DNA of 8,100 nt from a candidate division WWE3 bacterium CG_4_9_14_3_um_filter_43_9 (GTDB taxonomy: Bacteria; Patescibacteriota; CPR3; GCA-002780085), in assembly GCA_002791435.1 (NCBI GenBank), contig PFXB01000098.1, positions 1-8,100 of the forward strand, in the 5' to 3' direction. The notes under the pieces were generated by a model. That model did no database searches and was not told the origin of the DNA. It saw only the letters and a program-made list of their open reading frames with translations. Below, in pieces: positions 1 to 5,850 of the stretch (the first letter of the stretch is position 1; every line of letters begins with the position of its first letter). The position numbers were made by a program, and so were the translations under genes.

Positions 1-585
1 TTGCTTGTTGAAATCAAAAAAGTGGGAATAATCAACTTCCCAGGCTTCGCCTTCCGGAATGGGAATTTTGCCGGCCCCGAAGGAAGTGTCAATAACCAAC
101 CTGGCGCAAGCCGCCAAGCCCGAAAGGCGCGGCCGCAATCTCTGCCAGATCCGGATGGCTTTTTTGATTGGAACCGTGAAGTGCCTCGCCCAAAAGACAG
201 GATCATTTTGGAAAACATAGTACGGCTGGATTCCCTCTTCGGCCATTTTGACAAACAGCTGATACAAAATCTCGGTGTTATCATTCATGCCTTTCAAAAG
301 AACCGTTTGACTTAAAACGGTAGCATTAGCCTTTTTGCGGAAATTGGTTAGCACTTGCAAGGTCTGCTCTGATAATTCTGCCGGGTGATTAATATGTACC
401 ATGAGATAAGGATTGTTAACTTGGGCCAGAAGAGAATAGTGCCATTCCTGTAAAGCCAAAGGATTATGAACTGGCAATCTCGTTCCAAATCTGACAATGC
501 GTAGATGGCTTTTTTTCTGCAATTTTACCAAACCCGAAACTATACTGGTTAAATAGGCTTGCGGGAAGGAAATTTTTTTGACCAA
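1..585 (-). pseudogene. KamA-family (lysine 2,3-aminomutase-like) radical SAM protein, C-terminal fragment, 5'-truncated and cut by window edge
   Basis: The minus strand is open for 195 codons from a TAA at 586-588 to the window edge. KamA-family enzymes are PLP- and radical-SAM-dependent aminomutases. Signature stretches seen, numbered from codon 1 at 583-585, are RFGTRLPVHNP (about 32-42), HINHPAELSEQ (64-74), SQTVLLKGMND (92-102), QPYYVFQNDPV (120-130), LSGLA (154-158) and GAGKIPIP (170-177), where Lys173 sits where the family's PLP lysine is expected. The N-terminal half is missing: there is no CxxxCxxC cluster and no GGDP motif, and upstream lies only a short spacer and then repeats. The first recognisable family residues start near SFPQAYLTSIVSGL. 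A T7 run at 573-579 could hide one frameshift joining this frame to an ATG at 697, but that would still not restore the Cys cluster. The family call is firm from motifs; the protein is probably non-functional. Confidence 0.8.
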
Positions 586-588
586 TTA

Positions 589-729
589 AAGAAACCATCT
601 TTCCAGAACCAAGATGGTTGGGGTAAGAACTCGGAGGTTTTTCGTTAAATTCTTCCTGCATAAATATTACCAATCTGAATATTACAAGGTAACTCATTTT
701 CAGAAAAAGTCAAGGGGGTATTTGACGAA
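589..729. other. Spacer upstream of the KamA fragment; no supported gene
   Basis: All three minus-strand frames were read here. One is open from an ATG at 695-697 and encodes a short peptide with no family resemblance, continuing out of frame across the KamA fragment. The other two contain stops. It may be degraded 5' sequence of the KamA gene, but I cannot show that. No promoter or RNA structure stands out. Confidence 0.4.
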
Positions 730-810
730 CCGTCATCCTGAGGAGTCCCGCCATGGCGAGACGACGTGAGCCTGTCCGCCAGCTGGCGGAGATCCCGTAT
801 GGCATGACGG
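730..810. repeat. Palindromic dispersed repeat module A (TCATCCTGAG type)
   Basis: The module is bounded by CCGTCAT (730-736) and ATGACGG (804-810), which are inverted copies. Inside it holds the core TCATCCTGAGGAGTCCC, the phrase GACGTGAG, and a perfect 16-bp palindrome TCCGCCAGCTGGCGGA at 775-790. The same core and GACGTGAG phrase return at 3541-3588, and a truncated half of the 16-bp palindrome returns at 3627-3637. The nested inverted symmetry fits REP-like elements. The short plus-strand frame across it is an artefact of repeat sequence. Confidence 0.75.
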
Positions 811-825
811 ACAAGTCAAAAAAAC

Positions 826-862
826 CTCACCCTATTCCTCTCCTAAAGAGAGAGGGGAGAAG
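826..862. repeat. Short imperfect palindrome (CCTCTCC...GAGAGGGG type)
   Basis: A pyrimidine-rich arm (CCTCACCCTATTCCTCTCC) is followed by a purine-rich arm (AGAGAGAGGGGAGAAG) around a TAAA-like centre, giving an imperfect hairpin. It sits just downstream of the ATPase stop, so its transcript could fold there, but there is no T-run to support a classical terminator. It resembles the short palindromes that recur in intergenic DNA of many bacteria. Confidence 0.5.
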
Positions 863-868
863 CGCCGT

Positions 869-911
869 GTCATCCCGAGTCCACCAGCTGGCGGATCGAG
901 GAACCTCTTCC
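869..911. repeat. Dispersed repeat module B overlapping the 3' end of the ATPase gene
   Basis: On the minus strand the module reads CCTCGATCCGCCAGCTG, then GTGGACTCGGGATGAC. It contains a near-perfect version of the 16-bp palindrome (one arm is TCCACC instead of TCCGCC). The phrase CCTCGATCCGCCAGCTG recurs exactly at 3621-3637, showing that this is a copy of a mobile or dispersed sequence. It supplies the last codons and the TGA stop of the neighbouring ATPase. Confidence 0.7.
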
Positions 912-3467
912 ATTTTCTTTATGGTCAATCGTATGTTTATAATAAAGGATTTTTACGCTCTCGGTTAAGACAAAATAAATCCCGACCAGGCCTAAGATTA
1001 AAAAGAGGTTGCCGAAGTTGGGCTTCACAAAATCAAAAACTTTCTGGCCTGCAGCGGTAAAGGGTATAACGATGGTGACGATGCCCGCCAATCCTGTAAG
1101 ATAAAGTAAAATCTTGGAAGGTTTTGGGGCTTTGTAAAAAGGAAGTCTGGTCCGAATCGAATAGATCAAGATCAACTCCGTTAAAATGCTGCCGATAAAC
1201 CAGTAGGTTTGGAGCGAAGATGGGCTGCCGGAATTAAAAATCCCAAAAAAGATGAAATCAAAAACGGTACTGATAAGCCCTAAAATCATAGCCAAAAGCA
1301 CGATGTCTTTGAAATTATAGCCCTTGGGTTTTTTCAGTTCCGCCTCGTCCACTTTATCTGTGGCAACCGCAATCATCGGAAAATCCGAGAGAAGGTTGAT
1401 AAGAAGGATTTGGAGAGAGGTCATCGGCAAAAAATTAATCATCAAGGAAATCAAGGCGATGGCGTAAAAATTTCCAAAATTGGATGAAAGGGTTGATTTT
1501 ATATACTTTAAGGTGTTGGCAAAAACCTTGCGTCCATCTTTAATTCCGCCGATAATCACTTCGAGACTGCGGTTTAAAAGCACGATGTCCGCCGCTTCTC
1601 TGGCAATATCCACCGCCTCGGGAACGACTATGGCCACGTCCGCGATCTTTAAAGCCGGCGCGTCATTGATCCCTTCTCCCAAAAATCCAACCTCATGTTT
1701 TTCCTGCAGCAACTCGATGATTCGATATTTTTGCTGGGGGGTAATCCTGGCGAAAACCGCAAATTTCTCTACTGCCTCATGTTTTTCACGATCGGTTAAT
1801 CTTTCGAATTCGTCGCCGGTGATTCTTTCCGCCAATGATTTAGTCAGTCCAATCTGATAGGCCACTGACCCCGCCACTTCCCCTCTGTCACCAGTCAAAA
1901 TTTTTATGCCGACTCCAAGCTGCTCTGCTCTTTGGATCGCTTCAATAGTCGATTTTTTCAACGGGTCGGAAAAAGACAGGCTGCCTAAATAATACAAATC
2001 TTTCTCCTGCAAAGCCTTCTCTTTCTTGATTTTTCCCTTCATCTCTTTTAAGGCCACTGCGATCACTCTTCTTCCGTTTACCCCCTCATTGCTCATCCAC
2101 TTTTCAATCTCTTTTTGACTTAAATGATCGACATTGGTGCAATTTTTCAAAATTTCCTCGGGCGCTCCCTTGACGATTAAGAAATAACTATCTTGGTTTT
2201 TCACCAAAACACTATCTCGGCGGCGTTCAGATTCAAAAGGAATCTCATCGACTTTTTGATACTCATCAAATTTCCTGATTTCCGAAGAAGTTAGATTTTT
2301 GATGAGAGCCAGATCAAAGGCGCTTTTGGCTTTTGCTCTCTCTTCGCCTAGGTAAAAACTGGCGAGTTTCGACCAGAAAAAAGTTTTAGGTGGATTGTTT
2401 GAAAAAATTTCTTCAAGAGTAAGATCGTTTTTAGTTAAAGTCCCGGTTTTATCCGTACAGAGAATCTCGATACTGCCTAAATCTTCGATGGCGGAAAGTC
2501 TTTTAACTACCACCTTATTTCTGGCTAACTCTAAAGCCCCCTGAGATAAGGAAAAGGTGGTAACAACCGGCAAAGCCTCGGGAATCACACTCACCGCCAA
2601 AGCAATGGAAAAAACAACTAACTCAACAAAATCCACCCTTCCGCCCCGAATTACAATATTGGCCAAAAACACAAAGATTAAAGTTAGAAAAATAAGCCTG
2701 AGAATGAACTTGCTGAATCTGGCAATCCTTTTTTCAAAACTGCTGATATGCACCGTCTCAGCGGTAAGCTTGACGATATCGCCGATATTAGTATTGTACC
2801 CGCTATTTACAATCACTCCCTTTCCGCAACCGCTAACAACCGCTGTACCGGAAAAGCCGATATTTGAAGCCTGATAAACCTCCCGAGCCGGCTCTTTTAA
2901 AGGTTTACTATTTTTTTCGACCGAGTTCGATTCGCCGGTTAAAATCGATTCATCAACAAATAAGTTTTCCGTTTCCAAAAACCGCAGATCGGCTGGCAGA
3001 ATATCACCCGGCTTAACCACTACCACATCTCCGGGAACCAACTGTCGGCTATCCAGCACGGATTCAATCCCATTGCGTATTACCTTGACATGGGAAATAA
3101 TAAATTTTTTTAAAAGTTTAATGGCTCTCTGAGAATGATACTCCTGGAAAAATCCCAGACCGCTGTTTATGGCCACGAAGATGATAATCATCACCCCTTC
3201 AATCGTCTGACTAAAGATAAAAGACAGGAATGAGGCGACAATTAAAAGATAGATGAAGGGAGACTTAAACTGGCGCAAAAAAATGTCGCGCCAAGTGATT
3301 TCATGGGAGGTGATTTCGTTTAATCCAAATTTTTGCCTTCTTTTTTCGGCTTCCTCATGCGATAAACCCTTCTCAAAATCAACGTTCAGTTCCTCTAAAA
3401 CTTCACTCTCATTTTTGACAGAAAAAAGCGAAAAATCATTTTTCATAGGTATTTTAGGATTAATCAC
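870..3467 (-). CDS. P-type cation-transporting ATPase (MgtA/P3B-like)
   Basis: This is an inner-membrane, ATP-driven cation pump of 865 residues, a full-length P-type ATPase. In order it has an N-terminal cation-ATPase domain (about 20-60), M1-M2 (about 68-107), the actuator-domain motif LTGES (176-180), M3-M4 with IPEALP (295-300), the phosphorylation motif DKTGTLT (339-345, Asp339), the nucleotide-binding KGAPEE (433-438), the hinge motif GEGINDAPAL (597-606), and six C-terminal membrane segments. The M5-M6 region with SSNFGNFYA and LLINLLSDFPMIAVATDKVD resembles MgtA-type magnesium pumps more than SERCA or copper pumps; there is no N-terminal CxxC metal-binding domain. Substrate is inferred, not proven. 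The hinge carries Glu where GDGxND is usual. The frame opens at GTG (3465-3467), with an alternative ATG at 3444-3446; the start is unresolved. The last residues (GRGSSIRQLVDSG) are encoded by a dispersed repeat. Confidence 0.9.
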   Translation of the reverse strand: MINPKIPMKNDFSLFSVKNESEVLEELNVDFEKGLSHEEAEKRRQKFGLNEITSHEITWRDIFLRQFKSPFIYLLIVASFLSFIFSQTIEGVMIIIFVAINSGLGFFQEYHSQRAIKLLKKFIISHVKVIRNGIESVLDSRQLVPGDVVVVKPGDILPADLRFLETENLFVDESILTGESNSVEKNSKPLKEPAREVYQASNIGFSGTAVVSGCGKGVIVNSGYNTNIGDIVKLTAETVHISSFEKRIARFSKFILRLIFLTLIFVFLANIVIRGGRVDFVELVVFSIALAVSVIPEALPVVTTFSLSQGALELARNKVVVKRLSAIEDLGSIEILCTDKTGTLTKNDLTLEEIFSNNPPKTFFWSKLASFYLGEERAKAKSAFDLALIKNLTSSEIRKFDEYQKVDEIPFESERRRDSVLVKNQDSYFLIVKGAPEEILKNCTNVDHLSQKEIEKWMSNEGVNGRRVIAVALKEMKGKIKKEKALQEKDLYYLGSLSFSDPLKKSTIEAIQRAEQLGVGIKILTGDRGEVAGSVAYQIGLTKSLAERITGDEFERLTDREKHEAVEKFAVFARITPQQKYRIIELLQEKHEVGFLGEGINDAPALKIADVAIVVPEAVDIAREAADIVLLNRSLEVIIGGIKDGRKVFANTLKYIKSTLSSNFGNFYAIALISLMINFLPMTSLQILLINLLSDFPMIAVATDKVDEAELKKPKGYNFKDIVLLAMILGLISTVFDFIFFGIFNSGSPSSLQTYWFIGSILTELILIYSIRTRLPFYKAPKPSKILLYLTGLAGIVTIVIPFTAAGQKVFDFVKPNFGNLFLILGLVGIYFVLTESVKILYYKHTIDHKENGRGSSIRQLVDSG

Positions 3468-3481
3468 CTAAAAATATTTTA

Positions 3482-3511
3482 ATTGTATTCTTTATTTCAT
3501 GACTTCGCCAA
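3482..3511 (-). promoter_or_regulatory. Predicted sigma70-type promoter of the ATPase gene
   Basis: On the minus strand a -35-like TTGGCG (3506-3511) and a -10-like TACAAT (3482-3487) are separated by 18 bases. Transcription would start near 3475, giving a leader of about 8 nt to the GTG start or about 29 nt to the ATG at 3444-3446. That is too short for a magnesium riboswitch, and none was seen. No good Shine-Dalgarno is spaced for the ATG. Confidence 0.45.
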
Positions 3512-3540
3512 CTAGAGGTATCATTCCTACCCTTTTTTAT

Positions 3541-3640
3541 GTCATCCTGAGGAGTCCCCGCCGAATCGGCGGGGGGCGACGTGAGGATCCCTTGGGAAAA
3601 TGAGGTGAAATGAAGAGATCCCTCGATCCGCCAGCTGTAG
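3541..3640. repeat. Composite dispersed repeat (module A core plus module B phrase)
   Basis: It begins with GTCATCCTGAGGAGTCCC, matching module A at 732 onward, followed by a perfect hairpin CCCCGCCGAATCGGCGGGG (3556-3574). It continues with GACGTGAGGATCC and the phrase CCTCGATCCGCCAGCTG (3621-3637), which matches module B. The palindrome here breaks off after CCAGCTG, so only half of the 16-bp symmetric core remains. The GCCGAATCGGC hairpin recurs inside the insert at 4599-4615, linking these repeat families. Confidence 0.75.
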
Positions 3641-3647
3641 AGAAGTT

Positions 3648-3681
3648 AGAGGTTTCTCCTCTTTAAAGAGGAGAAACCTCT
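3648..3681. repeat. 34-bp perfect palindrome
   Basis: Seventeen bases starting AGAGGTTTCTCCTC are mirrored exactly by their reverse complement across the centre TTTAAA. Read as RNA it makes a long stem followed by TTGTTTT on the plus side. It lies between two divergent promoters, where a terminator would serve neither flanking gene, so a repeat or blocking hairpin is more likely than a gene-end terminator. Confidence 0.8.
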
Positions 3682-3696
3682 TGTTTTCGGTGGATA

Positions 3697-3761
3697 CCAG
3701 TTGCTAGTTGCCAAAAGCCAGTAGCCATCTACGTTTTTACTTTTAACTTTTTACTTTTAAC
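3697..3761. repeat. Low-complexity intergenic repeats, including a 14-bp tandem duplication
   Basis: Bases 3697-3727 carry variants of CCAGTTGCTAGTTGCC and GCCAGTAGCC that are partly self-repeating. Bases 3734-3747 and 3748-3761 are two exact copies of TTTTTACTTTTAAC. There is no coding signal. The stretch lies just upstream of the plus-strand hydrolase promoter. Confidence 0.65.
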
Positions 3762-3781
3762 TTTGATCATACCATATACCA

Positions 3782-3811
3782 TTGAAAAAGGTAAACCCCA
3801 AAGGTTATACT
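3782..3811 (+). promoter_or_regulatory. Predicted promoter of the first hydrolase, apparently leaderless
   Basis: TTGAAA (3782-3787) and TATACT (3806-3811) are separated by 18 bases; each differs from the sigma70 consensus at one position. Exactly seven bases separate the -10 box from the ATG at 3819, so initiation is predicted at the A of the start codon. No Shine-Dalgarno lies at a usable distance, which agrees with a leaderless message. Confidence 0.6.
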
Positions 3812-3818
3812 CATTATT

Positions 3819-4766
3819 ATGACGGATGCAAAAATCGATCTTGAGTTGGCCGAGATACATACCATTTCTTTCGGAAGAGGAAAGCCTTTGGTTCTTCTGC
3901 CTGGTTTCCCTTTTCCAGCCAGCATTTTTTTGCTTCTCGAGCCTTATCTTGCACCCAACTTTGCGGTGACGGCTCTTGATCTTCCGGGTTGGATGGGAAA
4001 GTCAAAATTCAAAACACCGGACAAAAAGGGGGTTTCTGATTACGTCAACATCCTGAAAGAGCTTTTAGACAAAATCTATCCTGATCAAAAAATCAATCTC
4101 TGCGGGGTTTCTGCTGGAGGAACGTTAGCTCTTTTACTAGCCTACTCTTATCCGGAAAAAATAGATAAAATTATCGTTCAATCCTCTCCTTATTGTGGAA
4201 GAACTGTGGAAAATAGATTCAAAAAACTTTACTATATGGCCAAGATCGCCAATAATTATCCAATCTCCGCTTTTCTAATTAAAAGACTATACAAATATAT
4301 TTTATATGTACAGTTGCATGGCATTATTAACAGAATAGCCCTTAATCAAATTGAAAAAGAAGTGAAGATCAGCTTTCAAAATCTAGATCTCCATTCAGCT
4401 CAATTCGGAATAGAATATTTAAAATCCGATTTTACTCAGTATTTTAAAAAAATTATCCATGAAACGGTTGTTATCGGTTGCGGAAAAGACGATATTGTTC
4501 CTGCCTCCTTGATGAAAACTTTGGCTTTTGAAATTCTACCCAAAGCTAAATATATAGATTCCCACGGCTAAAGCCGTGGTACTCTGAAATCGCAGGTTCC
4601 CGCCGAATCGGCGGGCGACTTCGTCGAATATTTTTGAAGGATTCACCCACGGGTAAACCCGTGGTTCTCTCCTGCGATTATAGAAATGAAGGATCTTTCA
4701 CATGTTGCGTTGGCTGAAAATCCAAAAAATTTTGCTAAAATCATCCTAGAAAATTTATCGGGGTAG
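3819..4766 (+). pseudogene. Alpha/beta hydrolase interrupted by a 120-bp palindromic insert
   Basis: An alpha/beta-hydrolase-fold protein, probably a soluble esterase or lipase-like enzyme; substrate unknown. The intact part (residues 1-246) has the oxyanion-loop region LVLLPGFPF (24-32), LDLPGWMGKS (53-62), the nucleophile elbow GVSAG (96-100, Ser98) and the acid region GKDDIVP (222-228). As it stands the frame stops at 4569-4571 inside the insert, ending in insert-encoded DSHG. Beyond the insert, from 4683, the same frame resumes with EMKDLSHVALAENP and ends at TAG 4764-4766; this 27-residue tail supplies the expected catalytic His. Removing 126 bases (element plus one duplicate of TATAGA) restores a clean 273-residue protein. 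The ATG at 3819 has no Shine-Dalgarno but follows a promoter directly. The truncated product lacks the triad His, so it is probably inactive. Confidence 0.85.
4559..4678. mobile_element. 120-bp non-autonomous palindromic insertion element
   Basis: It is flanked by TATAGA at 4553-4558 and 4679-4684, consistent with a target duplication. Inside are hairpin 1 (4562-4579: CCACGGC, loop TAAA, GCCGTGG), hairpin 2 (4599-4615: CCCGCCG, loop AAT, CGGCGGG) and hairpin 3 (4647-4664: CCACGGG, loop TAAA, CCCGTGG). Hairpins 1 and 3 are each followed by TACTCT or TTCTCT. A 9-bp stem, AATCGCAGG (4588-4596) with CCTGCGATT (4671-4679), would enclose hairpins 2 and 3. There is no coding capacity. The CCACGG...CCGTGG hairpins resemble subterminal palindromes of IS200/IS605-type elements, but that family normally makes no target duplication, so the family is unassigned. 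Confidence 0.75.
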
Positions 4767-4771
4767 CCCAC

Positions 4772-4819
4772 AGGTGTCACATCCTAAAATTGGACTCTCA
4801 AATTAAAATTGTGACACCT
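4772..4819. repeat. 48-bp mini inverted repeat with 10-bp perfect arms
   Basis: AGGTGTCACA (4772-4781) is mirrored by TGTGACACCT (4810-4819) around an AT-rich 28-base centre. It begins five bases after the true stop of the interrupted hydrolase. It could be a miniature element or a remnant of two insertion-sequence ends. It may also act as a hairpin at the gene end, although no T-run follows. Confidence 0.6.
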
Positions 4820-4891
4820 CACCAAACCTGCCTTAGCTCATTTTTGAAGTATCGAGTCCATATGTATCCAACAATCCACGGTAAAATTAGA

Positions 4892-5834
4892 ATGTTAAAA
4901 AAAGGCTGCTTGACGCGTCACAGGGCAAATCTTCTTTTTTGCCCGTCCATCCTTCCTGTTATCAACTTTAATCATTGGGGTCATTCTGCAACTCAACCGT
5001 AAAGATGTATACACGTACTACTCTGTACATAATCCGCCATCAGACTTTAATTCCACCCATCACTCTCTATTTGATCTCGGTTCATGGAAACCTCAGGAAA
5101 ACTATTCTACCAAGCAAGATGCCTCCCAAGAGATTACCGACCACAATGAAAACAAAACTATAAAGCTCCCTATCTTCATGTATCACTATGTCGAAAATGT
5201 TGTTGATACAAATGATTCGGTGCGCCTAAAATTGAATGTGACTCCGTCAGAATTTGAAGCTCAGCTCGAAACGTTGAAAAAAGAAGACTATCAATCTTTT
5301 TGGGTGAAGGAAATACCGAACCTTACCAACCAACGCATTCAACTGCCAGAGAAAAGTGTGGTCCTAACCTTCGACGACGGCTACCGCGATTTTTATGAAT
5401 TCGCGTTTCCGCTTCTAAAAAAATATCAGCTTAAGGCTACCGTTTTTATCATCTCGGATTTTATTGACCGGAATGACTACCTGACCTCGGATCAGATTAA
5501 AGATATGATTGACAGTGCTCTGATTGAGATCGGATTCCACACTTTAAATCACGCCTATCTGAAAAACACTGGTTCAGAAACTGCTAAAAAGCAAATTTTC
5601 GAAAGCAAAACCAACCTCGAAAAAAAATTTAACGTTCAAATCCTAAGCTTTGCTTACCCTTATGGAGCCTTTGATGAACAATCCATTAAACTTCTAAAAG
5701 AGGCTGGGTATTTGGCCGGAGTTTCAACTATCAGTAATACTTCTCAGTCAAATAAAAACTTATTTTATCTGTCGCGGATGCGGGCAACCAATTATCGCGG
5801 AGTCGATCTGGCTCAAGCTCTGGATATGCTTTGA
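4892..5834 (+). CDS. Membrane-anchored polysaccharide deacetylase (CE4), N-terminal frameshift
   Basis: A carbohydrate esterase family 4 enzyme, removing acetyl groups from a cell-surface polysaccharide or glycan outside the membrane. The catalytic domain is intact from ATG 5178; counted from there it has TFDDGY (64-69), the metal-binding HTLNH (121-125), SFAYPYG (157-163) and LSRMR (198-202). That ATG falls inside the conserved opening LPIFMYHYVE, and the frame stays open upstream to a TGA at 4911-4913 with no ATG, GTG or TTG, so 5178 is not the native start. In the next frame, ATG 4892 begins MLKKGCLTRHRANLLF; dropping one T from the T6 run at 4935-4940 fuses it to ARPSFLLSTLIIGVILQLNR, a basic head plus one membrane segment. 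The repaired protein has 313 residues with a polar linker. No clear Shine-Dalgarno precedes 4892. The lesion could be real, phase-variable or a sequence error. Confidence 0.85.
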
Positions 5835-5850
5835 GAATCCTCAAACCCAA

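Noticed and set aside
730..911. CRISPR array
   Set aside because: Modules are different palindromes without regular spacing or unique spacers between identical repeats.
753..968. Short plus-strand reading frame over the repeat modules
   Set aside because: It is composed of repeat sequence and antisense ATPase; no domain or ribosome site.
1480..1857. Plus-strand reading frames within the ATPase (also 2557-2874 and 3253-3471)
   Set aside because: They are antisense shadows of a gene with clear motifs along its whole length.
3468..3540. Magnesium-sensing riboswitch upstream of the MgtA-like ATPase
   Set aside because: The predicted leader is under about 30 nt, too short for such a structure.
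3648..3681. Palindrome as a rho-independent terminator
   Set aside because: Both neighbouring genes are transcribed away from it, so there is no upstream gene for it to terminate.
3817..4005. Minus-strand 62-codon frame
   Set aside because: Antisense to the N-terminus of the first hydrolase; no motif.
4559..4678. Assignment of the insert to IS200/IS605
   Set aside because: The hairpins are suggestive, but the family normally leaves no target duplication, and no transposase or TnpB is present.
4790..5002. Plus-strand 70-codon frame as an independent small gene
   Set aside because: Its first part lies in the mini inverted repeat; from 4892 it is best explained as the N-terminus of the frameshifted deacetylase.
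4975..5163. Plus-strand 62-codon frame before the deacetylase
   Set aside because: It overlaps the linker of the deacetylase, which is read in another frame and joins a real domain.
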